Source: Acidimicrobiia bacterium
GTDB taxonomy: Bacteria; Actinomycetota; Acidimicrobiia; Spongiisociales; JAHEDJ01
Direction of reading: 5' to 3'
Length of the DNA: 50,552 nucleotides
Assembly (NCBI GenBank): GCA_029210695.1
Contig: JARGFH010000025.1
Coordinates: forward strand, 1 to 50,552
The position numbers and the translations under genes were made by a program. Shown one piece after another: positions 34,098 through 43,217 of the stretch (positions within the stretch are counted from its first letter, which is position 1; every line of letters begins with the position of its first letter). The notes beneath the pieces are model-generated. The model had not been told where the DNA came from, made no database searches, and was given only the letters and a program-made list of their open reading frames with translations.

Positions 34098-34416
34098 GAT
34101 TCCTCTTTCTTCACGATGGCCCGGCTGCGCCACTACCGGGTTCCTTCTTCTGCAGCTCTCGTGTCCTACTCCTTGTACAACCCCAGCCGACCCGATTTCT
34201 AGAGGACTAGGTCCCTCAACCGGACTGAGGGGGTTACCGGGACGGGCCATTCGGCCCTAGTGATCAACGTGCGTCCGGCTCGAGTTCAGTCCCTCTGTCG
34301 ATGTCGGGACCCTCAACAGGCCCTTTGGCCCTTGCCCCGAAGCGATCCCTTTCGTCCAATGAACGGAGGTGGGATCGATGACACAAGCTGACTCTGCCCT
34401 GAATGAGGAGAACACC
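34098..34416. other. Divergent intergenic region with dyads
   Basis: No gene. It separates the DUF6326-like gene and the MDR oxidoreductase. It holds a CCCTCA/TGAGGG hairpin (34213-34231), the near-palindrome GAGGACTAGGTCCCTC (34202-34217) and GGGCCATTCGGCCC (34244-34257), which has the same arm spacing as the DosR-like dyad at 33637. These may be regulator sites or a terminator pair. Confidence 0.35.
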
Positions 34417-35382
34417 ATGAAGGCAATGGTTCACGATGAGTACGGTCCGCCTTCTGTACTGGGCCTCAAGGAGATCGACACGCCGCGCCCCAAAGACGAC
34501 GAAGTGCTGATTCGGGTCCGCGCCGCCGGTGTCAACTGGGCCGACTGGTCCATGGTGCGAGGCATGCCGTACATCATGCGGCTGGGGTACGGGTTGCGAA
34601 AACCTAGGAAAGGGCTCCGGGGCACCGATGTTGCCGGTGAGGTGGAGGCGATCGGCGCCGACGTTACAAACGTCAAGCCGGGGGATCAGGTTTTCGGTTG
34701 GTGCACGGGCGCCTTCGCCGAGTACGTGTGCACAGGTGAGGGCAGTGTTGTCTTGATGCCGCCCAGCCTCACGTTCGAGCAGGCGGCGGCCGTTCCGATG
34801 GCCGGGATGGTTGCCCTGCAAGCCCTCCGCAACGTCGGAAAGGTGCAGCGAGGACAGAAGGTCCTGGTTGTCGGGGCATCCGGCGGTATCGGGTCGTTCG
34901 CCGTGCAGATCGCCAGGTCAATAGGGGCGGAAGTCACCGGCGTGTGCAGCACGAACAACATGGAACTGGTCCGTTCGATCGGCGCAGAGCATGTCATCGA
35001 TTACACCCGGGACGACTTCACGCAGGGAGACCAGCGTTACGACCTCATCCTCGACATCGCCGACAAGCAATCGCTGTCTGTTCGTCGGCGTGTGCTGGTG
35101 CCCAAGGGGACTCTCATCCCCAACAGCGGCCACGGTGGCCCGTGGTTCGGGAGTGTTGGCCGGATCTTCAGGGCCTGGATGGTGTCGCCCTTCGTGGGTC
35201 ACCGCCTGCACCCGTTTCTGTCACTCCCGAAGCAGGAGGACCTCGTTGCTCTGGTCGAGCTGATCGAGTCCGGGGACGTAACGCCGATCGTCGACAGGAC
35301 GTACCCCCTCATCGAAGCCGGTGAAGCCGTCGCCTATGTCGGAGCGGGCCACGCACGAGGGAAAACCGTCATCAACGTGTGA
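34417..35382 (+). CDS. MDR-family NAD(P)-dependent oxidoreductase
   Basis: A 321-residue zinc-free medium-chain dehydrogenase/quinone reductase: GroES-like N-terminal domain (residues ~1-120), then a Rossmann domain with KVLVVGASGGIGSFAVQIA and GAEHVIDYTRDDF, and C-terminal GHARGKTVINV. The catalytic Cys/His zinc set of alcohol dehydrogenases is absent. It probably reduces quinones or enones with NADPH. ATG at 34417 has GAGGAG six bases upstream. It appears monocistronic. Confidence 0.85.
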   Translation: MKAMVHDEYGPPSVLGLKEIDTPRPKDDEVLIRVRAAGVNWADWSMVRGMPYIMRLGYGLRKPRKGLRGTDVAGEVEAIGADVTNVKPGDQVFGWCTGAFAEYVCTGEGSVVLMPPSLTFEQAAAVPMAGMVALQALRNVGKVQRGQKVLVVGASGGIGSFAVQIARSIGAEVTGVCSTNNMELVRSIGAEHVIDYTRDDFTQGDQRYDLILDIADKQSLSVRRRVLVPKGTLIPNSGHGGPWFGSVGRIFRAWMVSPFVGHRLHPFLSLPKQEDLVALVELIESGDVTPIVDRTYPLIEAGEAVAYVGAGHARGKTVINV

Positions 35383-35387
35383 GGTTT

Positions 35388-35407
35388 CGACCGCCGTTGA
35401 TCGGTCG
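35388..35407. terminator. Weak hairpin between convergent genes
   Basis: CGACCG and CGGTCG form a 6-bp stem around CCGTTGAT between the MDR gene and the DUF2207 gene. It could serve as a bidirectional terminator, but it is short. Confidence 0.3.
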
Positions 35408-35419
35408 GGCCGTCTTGTG

Positions 35420-37285
35420 TTACCAGGCGCCGCCCCCACCACCGCCACCGCCGCCACCGCCGCCGCCACTGAACCCGCCGCCTGATGAGCTCGGGGGAGC
35501 GAAAGCGCCGCTCAGTGCCGATTGCAGTCCGGCCAGGGCGTTGGTGGAGTGGCCGCCGGAAAACCCCTGCGAGCCGTACCAGTAGATGTGACTGGTCTGG
35601 GCTAGTTCCTCCGGTGCGTGGATCCGGGCCGCCTCCAGCACATCGTCCGCTACCCCCAGGGTGATTGCGTATACGAGGTACTCGTCCCAGAGACCTAGCG
35701 CGATCGGCGGTGCTTCGTGCAGGCGGCTGAAGTCCTGCAAATACCTCTTGAACGCCTGCCAGCGCACCGCCAGCAGTGCACCCTCGTTGGTGCGTTTCAC
35801 CCAACCCGTCTGTTTGACCCCGAAAACCAGCAAGACGGCGGCGTTGATGAAGAAGGCAATGACGAGGCCGGGCACGAGCACCGGCGTCCACCTTGTGCCG
35901 GCCACGGCAAGCGTGATCATAAATACGACCGCGAACACGGCGATGAGGATTCCGATGGTCAAGGCAAGCGGTTTGCCGCCTCTGCGGTCGAGCAGCCCGA
36001 GTCGAACCTGCTCTTCTCGAACTTCGCTCTCGAAGGTCTTGTAGGTGGCGGCGTTGGCTGCGGCATCCTCGCGAATCTCGTGGCGGAACTCGGTGAGCGC
36101 CAGAGGGCCGTCCGACAACACTCGCTCGAGGATCTCCATGACCGGCTTCTCCGTGGCCCCATCGGCGAGTTCGGTCCTGGCGAGTCCTATCTCGAGATCG
36201 GAGATGTCCTCACGACCCAGTCCCAGCCAGGTCTTCTTTTCGACGTTGACCGGCTGGGCGCGCAGGGCGCCGCGGCGGATCAGGTCAAACATCGTGGCGA
36301 CGAAGTCCTCGGTGGCTGCCGAGCCTTGCCGGAGCAGTCCTCCGATCACAGCGGGCGGATGGTCGGAGGGCGGCTCCTGTTCATACTCCCGGTCGTAGGC
36401 AACCGCCGGTTCGCGCCCATGCCGGCGATAGATGACGAATACCGCAATAGTGGCCGGTAGGAAAGCCATCAATGCGATGATTACGGCCAGGACGACGAGA
36501 AGGCTCCGGGCGGTGGCCGCCTGGCTGTCCTGTGTCTGCTCATAGTTGAGTATTTCATCGAGGCCGTTGCCGGCAATGACGGTCGCTCCATCGGTCGATC
36601 GCAGGTCGGAGCGAGGGAATACGACCCGGAGCTCCACCCACTGGCCGGCGGGGATTCCGTCAGCCGTCAGGCTCGGTGAGGTTCCACTCGCCCCGAGCGA
36701 GGTTGCCCCGTTGACGGAGCGAGGGTGGCCCCACAACAGCACGTCGCCCGACGACTGGTCGCCAGGCAAGTACATCGCCGCAAAGAGGTTGTCGAGCGGC
36801 TGCTCCCACTGGTCGCCCCATACCTTCAGGTTGACGTCGACCACATCGTCGTATGCAACTGCCAGTCCGAGGATTCGATAGCTGATCGTGAAAGTGCGGG
36901 CTTCGATGTAGGCGTCGTAGTGCCACACAACCCGCACCGACCCGGCCCGCCGCTCGACCCCGAACGTTCCCGGATCGCCGTACGAGCCGAGTTCCGTCGA
37001 GGCGCCCGGCTGGTAGGCCACACCAGCCTCGGCGACCCGGACGTCGACCACCTCTTCCCCGGCTCGGAGCGGTATGTCGCGCCAGGCTCCCGAGAACGAG
37101 TCATCGAACACGAACGTGATGTGTTCGGCCACCGAAACCGAACCATCCGGTTCGACGACGACTTCGACGTCGGCATTGGTGAGGTCGAAGGACTTGGCGT
37201 CTGCAGGTGCGGCCGCGAGAAACGACAACAGCGTCGCCAGGACGGCGACGAAGCCGATCGACCGATGGCGCCCGACTCGCTTCAG
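35420..37285 (-). CDS. DUF2207-family membrane protein
   Basis: About 621 residues: signal peptide, an extracytoplasmic DUF2207 domain (SVAEHITFVFDDSFSGAWRD, ISYRILGLAVAYDD), a membrane helix near the middle, a cytosolic linker, two further helices and a C-terminal tail that ends in a run of 13 glycines with AW. The family is of unknown function and is usually next to lemA, as here. The start is notable: CTG at 37285 has GGAGG seven bases upstream, overlaps the LemA stop (CTGA) and restores a full signal peptide (MKRVGRHRSIGF then VAVLATLLSFLAAAPADA). The first standard start, TTG at 37228, would cut that signal short. Confidence 0.8.
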   Translation of the reverse strand: MKRVGRHRSIGFVAVLATLLSFLAAAPADAKSFDLTNADVEVVVEPDGSVSVAEHITFVFDDSFSGAWRDIPLRAGEEVVDVRVAEAGVAYQPGASTELGSYGDPGTFGVERRAGSVRVVWHYDAYIEARTFTISYRILGLAVAYDDVVDVNLKVWGDQWEQPLDNLFAAMYLPGDQSSGDVLLWGHPRSVNGATSLGASGTSPSLTADGIPAGQWVELRVVFPRSDLRSTDGATVIAGNGLDEILNYEQTQDSQAATARSLLVVLAVIIALMAFLPATIAVFVIYRRHGREPAVAYDREYEQEPPSDHPPAVIGGLLRQGSAATEDFVATMFDLIRRGALRAQPVNVEKKTWLGLGREDISDLEIGLARTELADGATEKPVMEILERVLSDGPLALTEFRHEIREDAAANAATYKTFESEVREEQVRLGLLDRRGGKPLALTIGILIAVFAVVFMITLAVAGTRWTPVLVPGLVIAFFINAAVLLVFGVKQTGWVKRTNEGALLAVRWQAFKRYLQDFSRLHEAPPIALGLWDEYLVYAITLGVADDVLEAARIHAPEELAQTSHIYWYGSQGFSGGHSTNALAGLQSALSGAFAPPSSSGGGFSGGGGGGGGGGGGGAW

Positions 37286-37827
37286 AAACGCACCTCCGGC
37301 GCCTGATCCGCCTCCGGAGGGGCGTCGAAAAACGGTTTCACGGCGAAGCCGGTCATCGCCGCCACCAGGTTGGACGGCACCGTCTGAACCCGGTTGTTGA
37401 ACGTGAGGACGGCATCGTTGTAGATCTGGCGGGACACGGCCACCTTGTTCTCGGTCTCGGCCAGCTGCGCTTGGAGCTCCGAGAAGTTCTGGCTGGCTTT
37501 CAGGTCTGGATAGGACTCGGCCAGGGCAAACAGTTGCCGGAGCGCACCGGTGAGGAAGTTGTCAGCCTTTGCCTGCTCCTCGACCGTCCCGGCTGCCAGC
37601 GCCTGGTTCCTCGCTTCCACAACCTGCTCGAACGTGGATTGCTCATGGGCGGCATAGCCCTTGACGGTTTCCACGAGATTCGGGATCAGGTCGTACCGCC
37701 GCTTCAGTTGGACGTCGACCTGCGCCCATGCATTGTCCGTCCGGTTGCGGAGCCGGACCAGCCCGTTGTAGATAACGACAACTGCCGCTATCAGGAGGAT
37801 GATCACGCCACCAATCGCATACCCCAC
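37282..37827 (-). CDS. lemA: LemA-family protein
   Basis: A 181-residue protein with an N-terminal membrane helix (GGVIILLIAAVVVIYNGLV) and the long-helix LemA domain: NAWAQVDVQLKRRYDLIPNL and SEARNQAL-type segments, then SQNFSELQAQLAETENKVAV and RQIYNDAVLTFNNRVQT. Its role is not well defined; LemA proteins may organise membrane assemblies. GTG at 37827 has GAAGGGAAA upstream. It is the first gene of a two-gene unit with DUF2207. Confidence 0.92.
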   Translation of the reverse strand: MGYAIGGVIILLIAAVVVIYNGLVRLRNRTDNAWAQVDVQLKRRYDLIPNLVETVKGYAAHEQSTFEQVVEARNQALAAGTVEEQAKADNFLTGALRQLFALAESYPDLKASQNFSELQAQLAETENKVAVSRQIYNDAVLTFNNRVQTVPSNLVAAMTGFAVKPFFDAPPEADQAPEVRF

Positions 37828-38049
37828 GCGTTTCCCTTCTCGTCGGCTGTCGAGGATTCTAGGGATTCAACACGGAGGCCCGGACCAAGGGTGGTACGGG
37901 AGTTCTTCCACCCGCCGCTCAACTCCTACAGCACGAGGATCCCGCTCGCCCGAGGTTCGAACGCTGCCGCAACCGGAGTGAGAGAATGTGACGGACACCG
38001 CAGACAGGCCAATGCCGATTCGTACTCCGGCGGGGGAAGGTTGAGCTGA

Positions 38050-39099
38050 GTGAACAACGCTACGAATACCCGTCATGCCTGGGATCCGCTCCGGGTGGCG
38101 GTGCTCGCCCCGATTTCGTGGCGGGTTCCACCCCGGCACTACGGACCCTGGGAGCAGTTCGTCTCGCTGCTCACCGAGGGGCTGGTGGCTCGCGGAGTCG
38201 ACGTCACCCTGTTCGCCACGGCCGATTCCGTTACGTCGGCCCGATTGGTGGGCATAGCCCCTACCGGGTACTCGGAAGACCCGACTCTCGACGCCAAGGT
38301 GTGGGAGGCGCTTCACATTGCTGCCGTGTTCGAGCGCGCCGGAGAGTTCGACTTGATTCACAACAGCTTCGACTTCTTGCCGCTCACCTTCACGAGACTG
38401 GTCGAGACGCCGATCGTCACCACGATTCACGGATTCGCCTCAGACGCCACGCTGCCTGTCTACCTGGAATACGCCGACCGGGTGCGGTACGTTGCGATCA
38501 GCGACGCCGACCGACACCCGGCTCTTCCCTACGCGGCAACGATTCATCACGGCATCGACATCGAGTCTTTCGATGTCGGTCCCGGCGGGGACTCGTTGGT
38601 ATTCTTTGGGAGGATTCATCCCGACAAGGGAACGGCCACTGCGATTGAAGTGGCCGGCCGGGCGGGAATTCCGCTCGTGATCGCAGGTATCGTCCAGGAC
38701 CGCGAGTACTTCGAGCGCGCCGTTGAGCCGCACATCGACGGCGATCGCGTGAGCTATCTGGGGCCGGTCGGCCCGGAGGTCCGCCAGGAGGTCCTGGGCG
38801 GTGCCCGGGCGCTTCTTCACTTGATCGACTTCGACGAGCCATTCGGGTTCAGTGTGGTTGAGGCGATGGCCTGCGGGACCCCGGTGATCGCGCATCAGCG
38901 CGGGTCGATGGGAGAGATCATTCAGCCGGGTGTGAACGGGTTCCTGGTCTCGACCGGAGAGGAAGCGGTGGCTGCTGCTCGCGATGCCGGCCTTCTCGAC
39001 CGCCCGGGCGTCCGCAACTCGATCGTGGGGAGATTCGACGCGGCCAGGATGGTCGACGACTACCTGCGGCTATACCGACGGATTCTCGAGGACGGCTGA
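38050..39099 (+). CDS. GT4-type glycosyltransferase
   Basis: A 349-residue GT-B fold enzyme. The N-terminal acceptor domain contains FDLIHNSFDFLPL and TTIHGF. The C-terminal donor domain has SLVFFGRIHPDKGTATAIEV and the EX7E motif region EPFGFSVVEAMACGTPVIAH, then GEIIQPGVNGFLV. It would transfer a sugar from a nucleotide donor. GTG start with GGGGGAAGG upstream. It converges on the three-gene glycan operon on the other strand, with only about 10 bp between the stops. Confidence 0.88.
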   Translation: MNNATNTRHAWDPLRVAVLAPISWRVPPRHYGPWEQFVSLLTEGLVARGVDVTLFATADSVTSARLVGIAPTGYSEDPTLDAKVWEALHIAAVFERAGEFDLIHNSFDFLPLTFTRLVETPIVTTIHGFASDATLPVYLEYADRVRYVAISDADRHPALPYAATIHHGIDIESFDVGPGGDSLVFFGRIHPDKGTATAIEVAGRAGIPLVIAGIVQDREYFERAVEPHIDGDRVSYLGPVGPEVRQEVLGGARALLHLIDFDEPFGFSVVEAMACGTPVIAHQRGSMGEIIQPGVNGFLVSTGEEAVAAARDAGLLDRPGVRNSIVGRFDAARMVDDYLRLYRRILEDG

Positions 39100-39109
39100 G
39101 AGGTTCGGT

Positions 39110-40570
39110 TCAGGTCAACGCGGCTAGGAGCGCATCAACCGGCGCCGTGGCAAAGGTGGTGGACGTATCGGAAGCGCCGTATGCGATCACAAGGCGATCG
39201 CCGTGGATCAGCGATCCGCACGAATAGACGACGTTGGGTACGTAGCCATCTCGTTCGCTTTCGTCGGGTACCAACAGGGGTTCGCGGAGGTGACCGATGA
39301 CCAGGCGGGGGTCGTCGATGTCGAGCAGGATGGCACCGAGGGAATACTGCCGCATTGGACCGACCGCATGGGTGATCACCAACCACCCCGCTTCAGTCTC
39401 GATCGGAGCGCCGCCGTTACCGATCTGCATCAGCTCCCATGGACGGGCCGGAAGCTGAATCCGCTCGGCATCGTGCCAGAACCGTACGTTCTCCGACAGC
39501 ATGAGGTAGTTGCTCTCCCCGTCGCACCTGGCCAGGGCCGCGTACGCTCCGGCGACTCGCCGGGGGAAGATGGCTATGCCTTTGTTCCGGGCGGCCGGTC
39601 CGTTGAGAGTGGCGATTCGAAAGGTCTCGAAGTCGACCGTCTCGATGAGCTGGGGGAGAATGCTGAAGCCGTCGAAAGCCGTGTAGGTGGCGTAGTAGAG
39701 AACCGATCCGTCGGCCTCGACGAACCGGACCCATCTGGCGTCTTCCATGCCCTGGCTCTCGGTTGGCCCGCTCGGGTACAGCACCCTCTGTGAGACCTCC
39801 GAGTGTGGAGGGAACGTGAGCTCATAGTTGGACGAAGCCAGCCAGTGCATCACCTGGAGGACATGTTGGACTTCGTGCGAGGCTTCTGTTCTACCGAGTT
39901 CGGCGAGCGACGCGTCGAGGTGTGCCATCGTGAACTTGTCGCCGAGGCGACCCAGCGTTTGGGCGACGAGGCCATCGCCGGCACCCAACTCCTCGAGCTT
40001 GGCACCAAACAGCTCCTTGTCGAACTCCGGGGATCGGCGATTGCCGATTACCGGCACGCCGGCCGTTGCGAACTCGATCTCTCCCTCCGGTCCCAGCACT
40101 CCGGTCCGAAACTCGATCGACGAGACATGACCTTCGCCAATCGCTCGAAAGCTGACGATTACCCGAAGCGAGCCGTCTGCCACACCGGTTTGGTCGGGAG
40201 CTTCGACGATCGAAGGGTTGGTGAGTGCGGCGGATTCCAGGGAGTACTCGTGTGCGAAGTAGGCCCCGATGAGCCGTTGCAGGTCGCCGGAGAGCCCGGC
40301 CGCATCGGGAACCGCGTGCGCCACGGCAGAGAAACCTCTTATGAATACTTCATCGAGGTCCAGGTGCCGTTGGCCGAATGTCTTCCGGAGCTGTTCGAGT
40401 GTGTCTTCCGACTCATTGGAGGGCAGTGCCAGAATCCGCTGAATCATCTGCTCGATTCGGGTCCTCCCCTCGGCCGAGACCGGATCGGCGGGAAGGTAGG
40501 GCTTGGTGATGAGCCGTCGTGGGTCCGGGAGCAACTCTACGTGCGACCGTGTGATGGGGACGGAGGGCAT
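39110..40570 (-). CDS. GH130-type glycoside phosphorylase/hydrolase
   Basis: A 486-residue five-bladed beta-propeller protein. N-terminal region with RPYLPADP-like RRLITKPYLPADP; propeller blades show TNPSIVEAPDQTG, GMEDARWVRFVEADG, YYATYTAFDG, AIFPRRVAGAYAAL, IGNGGAPIETEAGWLVITHAV and PNVVYSCGSLIHGDRLVIAYGASD, the last with the usual GH130 signature. Enzymes of this family act on beta-mannosides, many by phosphorolysis. Its ATG overlaps the stop of the upstream six-hairpin gene (TGATG). Confidence 0.85.
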   Translation of the reverse strand: MPSVPITRSHVELLPDPRRLITKPYLPADPVSAEGRTRIEQMIQRILALPSNESEDTLEQLRKTFGQRHLDLDEVFIRGFSAVAHAVPDAAGLSGDLQRLIGAYFAHEYSLESAALTNPSIVEAPDQTGVADGSLRVIVSFRAIGEGHVSSIEFRTGVLGPEGEIEFATAGVPVIGNRRSPEFDKELFGAKLEELGAGDGLVAQTLGRLGDKFTMAHLDASLAELGRTEASHEVQHVLQVMHWLASSNYELTFPPHSEVSQRVLYPSGPTESQGMEDARWVRFVEADGSVLYYATYTAFDGFSILPQLIETVDFETFRIATLNGPAARNKGIAIFPRRVAGAYAALARCDGESNYLMLSENVRFWHDAERIQLPARPWELMQIGNGGAPIETEAGWLVITHAVGPMRQYSLGAILLDIDDPRLVIGHLREPLLVPDESERDGYVPNVVYSCGSLIHGDRLVIAYGASDTSTTFATAPVDALLAALT

Positions 40571-41697
40571 CAGTGGGTCGTCGCCACGTCACCAGCCGGT
40601 GTGCACAGGGCGGCAATCTGAAGGGCAGCTATCCCGGCGAGGGTCGATTCTGCGCCACGGTTCTCGTTGACCGAATCCTCCATCAGACCGTCGCAGGTTC
40701 CGCCTGTGACCCGGTCGTAGAGCACCATTCCTGTGTCGTTTCGTCCCAAGAACCAGCGGGCCGCATTGACGGCGCGCACTCGCCACACCGGGTTGCCGGT
40801 CACGGACCATGCCCGGTAGCAGGCGTCGGCCATCGCCCATGCCTCGATCGGTTGCTGGTCGAAGGCAGGGCGCGGCTCCCCCGGAGTCAATCCGACGGAT
40901 GGGGTGAAGCTGAAATACTCACCGTTCGTCTCGACGCCGACCAGCCACTCGAGCAGTCTGATGCCGATCGAGACCATTTGGCGATTGCCGAGCGTTGCAC
41001 CTGCCGCGAGCAGCGCCTCCGGCAGGCGAGGGTTGTCGTAGGTGAGCCGATTCTCCGGCCAGGGAATCCTGGCGCGGGCGGCGCCGGCGATGATTTCTGA
41101 CGTGCGCTCGAGGAGATCTGTGGCAGCGGCGTGATCTGGATCGGCCCGCAGCATCTCGGCGGCACCGAGCGCGGCGTAGGCGTTGGATCGTAGGTGAGGC
41201 GAGTCGAACGAGTTGCAGGTCGCGAAGGCGTCGGCTCCCGCTCGACGCATCCATGCGGTCGTCCCCAGGTGGGCCACAACGCCAAGACCCCACCAGGCTC
41301 GGCCCTGGCTATCGTCGCTACCGACCTCATCGGTCCATTCGCCATCGGCCCGGCGGCGATTGTGAAATGTACCGGAGACGGTCCGAGCTTCCAGCAGGAA
41401 CTCGAGATATGTAGCGGCCATATGTCCGAGTTCTTCGGTCGGCGCGGCCTCCCGGGACACAACTACCAGCGCGCGGGCGTTGTCGTCGGTGCAGAACCCA
41501 TGCTCGATGCGGGGCGTTGTCATGCGGGCATGCTCCCAGAGGCCGTTCTCGTCTGTGAGGTCTCGGAGATGATCGAACGCCGGGAGCGGGAGTTGCAGCC
41601 GCTCGTCGAAAAACGAAGAGGAGGAAGGATGTCCGGAAGCTGTGGCCCGATCATCCGGCGACACGGTGCACCTCCCGTGCGATTCGTGGAGCACCAA
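40570..41697 (-). CDS. Six-hairpin (alpha/alpha-barrel) glycan protein
   Basis: A 375-residue helical protein. Motifs include EHGFCTDDNARALVVV, WGLGVVAHLG, LTYDNPRLPEALLAAG, FDQQPIEAWAMADACYRAW and GTCDGLMEDSVNENRGAEST, repeated helix pairs typical of an (alpha/alpha)6 barrel glycosidase or phosphorylase. The same gene type is often found between a GT4 enzyme and a GH130 enzyme in actinobacteria and cyanobacteria. The catalytic role is unproven. It overlaps the GT gene by 47 bases. Confidence 0.75.
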   Translation of the reverse strand: MVLHESHGRCTVSPDDRATASGHPSSSSFFDERLQLPLPAFDHLRDLTDENGLWEHARMTTPRIEHGFCTDDNARALVVVSREAAPTEELGHMAATYLEFLLEARTVSGTFHNRRRADGEWTDEVGSDDSQGRAWWGLGVVAHLGTTAWMRRAGADAFATCNSFDSPHLRSNAYAALGAAEMLRADPDHAAATDLLERTSEIIAGAARARIPWPENRLTYDNPRLPEALLAAGATLGNRQMVSIGIRLLEWLVGVETNGEYFSFTPSVGLTPGEPRPAFDQQPIEAWAMADACYRAWSVTGNPVWRVRAVNAARWFLGRNDTGMVLYDRVTGGTCDGLMEDSVNENRGAESTLAGIAALQIAALCTPAGDVATTH

Positions 41698-42847
41698 AAC
41701 GGCCTGCTTCTGCCACTCTTCCCATCATTGATCCAAACCGCTGTCCAATCGTTGGCCAATACCATCCGTTTGCCAGAGTTTGCGCTTCGTGGGCCATTTG
41801 GGCCGTCAGTCGCGCGTCGGTCAGTAGGCGGCGGAGCGCTGCGCTCATCGCGCCGGGGTCGCCATGCGGCACCGTGATGCCGGCGCCACCTGAGAGGAGT
41901 TCGACGGCATGGGAGAACTGTGTGGCGATCACAGGTTTGGACGCGGCGATCGCCTCCACCAGGACGCCCGAGGTCACCTGCTCGACAGACTCGTACGGAA
42001 GGACGACGAGGTCGGCGCTGCGCACCAACCTGGCGAGGCTCTTGCGGTCGAGGTACTGGTTGTCGAATTCGATGAGGTCTTCAAGCCCGAGATTGTGGAC
42101 CAGGGAGATCAGGCTCTGTCGATACGACTCCCCGGCGGCTGCGCGAACGTGAGGATGCGTGGCTCCGGCGATCAGGTAGCGAGGAAGCGGATCAAGGTCG
42201 ACGAGTTCGCCGAAGGCTTCGATGGCCGACTCGAGTCCCTTGCCTGGTCCAATCAGACCCCACGTGAGGGCGAGTGGACGGTCGCCCGTCACCAGCGAAG
42301 GACCGGCGAACAGAGCATCTGCCCCGTGAGGGATCACTTCGACACGTTTCGGATCGACGCCATACCGGAGGATCAGCCTCTGTGATGCCGTCTGGCTCAT
42401 AACCACCATACGGTCAACCTGTTCGGCGAGACGGTCGACGATCAAGCGCTGGTTCTCCGAGGGGTACTCGAGCACCGTGTGGAACGTGACCACCGTCGGC
42501 ACGGTGAGTTTCGAGACGAGGTCGATGACCTCATCTCCGTCGGTCCCACCGAAGATCCCGAACTCGTGTTGGATCGACACGGCATCGAATGAGTTCAACG
42601 TTCGCGCCGCCTTCCTCAATGAAGCCCGGTCGCCGGTTCGGTGATGGAAGACAACGTCGGGCGTTATCGAATCGCTGGAGCGATCTGTGAGGTCGACGAC
42701 CCCTAGACCGAATCTGGAGTCCCGGTCGCTGGCAACGGCGTTGACGAGCGATGCGGTGTAGCTGGCTATGCCGCAAACGGTGGGCGCGTATGTGCTCACG
42801 AATCCGATCGATGTGTCGTGTGAATCGATGTCCAATGAATCCTCCAT
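41651..42847 (-). CDS. GT4-type glycosyltransferase
   Basis: A 398-residue GT-B enzyme. N-terminal part: SIGFVSTYAPTVCGIASYTA, AVSIQHEFGIFGG and VVTFHTVLEYP. Donor domain: ALTWGLIGPGKGLESAIEAF, IEFDNQYLDRKSLARLVRSA, ADLVVLPYESVEQVTSGVLV and EAIAASKPVIATQFSHAVEL. It is a relative of mannosyl- or glucosyltransferases. ATG at 42847 is used; the longer upstream reading is not protein-like. It heads the three-gene glycan operon. Confidence 0.87.
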   Translation of the reverse strand: MEDSLDIDSHDTSIGFVSTYAPTVCGIASYTASLVNAVASDRDSRFGLGVVDLTDRSSDSITPDVVFHHRTGDRASLRKAARTLNSFDAVSIQHEFGIFGGTDGDEVIDLVSKLTVPTVVTFHTVLEYPSENQRLIVDRLAEQVDRMVVMSQTASQRLILRYGVDPKRVEVIPHGADALFAGPSLVTGDRPLALTWGLIGPGKGLESAIEAFGELVDLDPLPRYLIAGATHPHVRAAAGESYRQSLISLVHNLGLEDLIEFDNQYLDRKSLARLVRSADLVVLPYESVEQVTSGVLVEAIAASKPVIATQFSHAVELLSGGAGITVPHGDPGAMSAALRRLLTDARLTAQMAHEAQTLANGWYWPTIGQRFGSMMGRVAEAGRFGAPRIAREVHRVAG

Positions 42848-43091
42848 TGAGTAGGCCCATCCATGTGACGAGCTGTGACGATCACTCGTCAAGCAGGGAA
42901 ACCGGGTGCCAGGTCGGAGGCTCCGCGAGTAGAAGTGAACGGCGACTGAACCGCCGTGGTATGGATATGGTACACGGATGGCATGACTACCGATTCGCCT
43001 GGCCCTCATCGTCGGCAAATGGGACGTGTAGGGTGCACAGCGTGCGACAATGAGCATGGCAGCCAATTCGGCGGCCGGCATGGAGGCACTG

Positions 43092-43217
43092 ATGGCAAGC
43101 AAAGACAAAGGTGGCAGAAGCGCCAAGAAACCAGCCGCCAAAGATCTGAAGCAGAAGCGCCTCGAGAAGAAGGCGAAGAAGAGTTCCCTCGAAGGAAAAC
43201 CGAGCAAAGTCGTCTGA
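43092..43217 (+). CDS. Small Lys-rich basic protein
   Basis: A 41-residue protein: MASKDKGGRSAKKPAAKDLK then QKRLEKKAKKSSLEGK and PSKVV, with about one third Lys. GGAGG lies five bases before the ATG. In-frame ATGs at 43080 and 43050 could extend it to 55 residues. Such short basic proteins in actinobacteria may bind nucleic acid. No family is recognised. It lies just right of the divergent GT operon and left of a helicase region. Confidence 0.55.
   Translation: MASKDKGGRSAKKPAAKDLKQKRLEKKAKKSSLEGKPSKVV

Noticed and set aside
34202-34217. A perfect DosR box
   Set aside because: Arm spacing is one base short of the consensus and the flanks differ; kept only as a weak dyad.
35420-35475. A GCC/CCG trinucleotide repeat as a possible regulatory microsatellite
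   Set aside because: It encodes the glycine-rich C-terminal tail usual in DUF2207 proteins.
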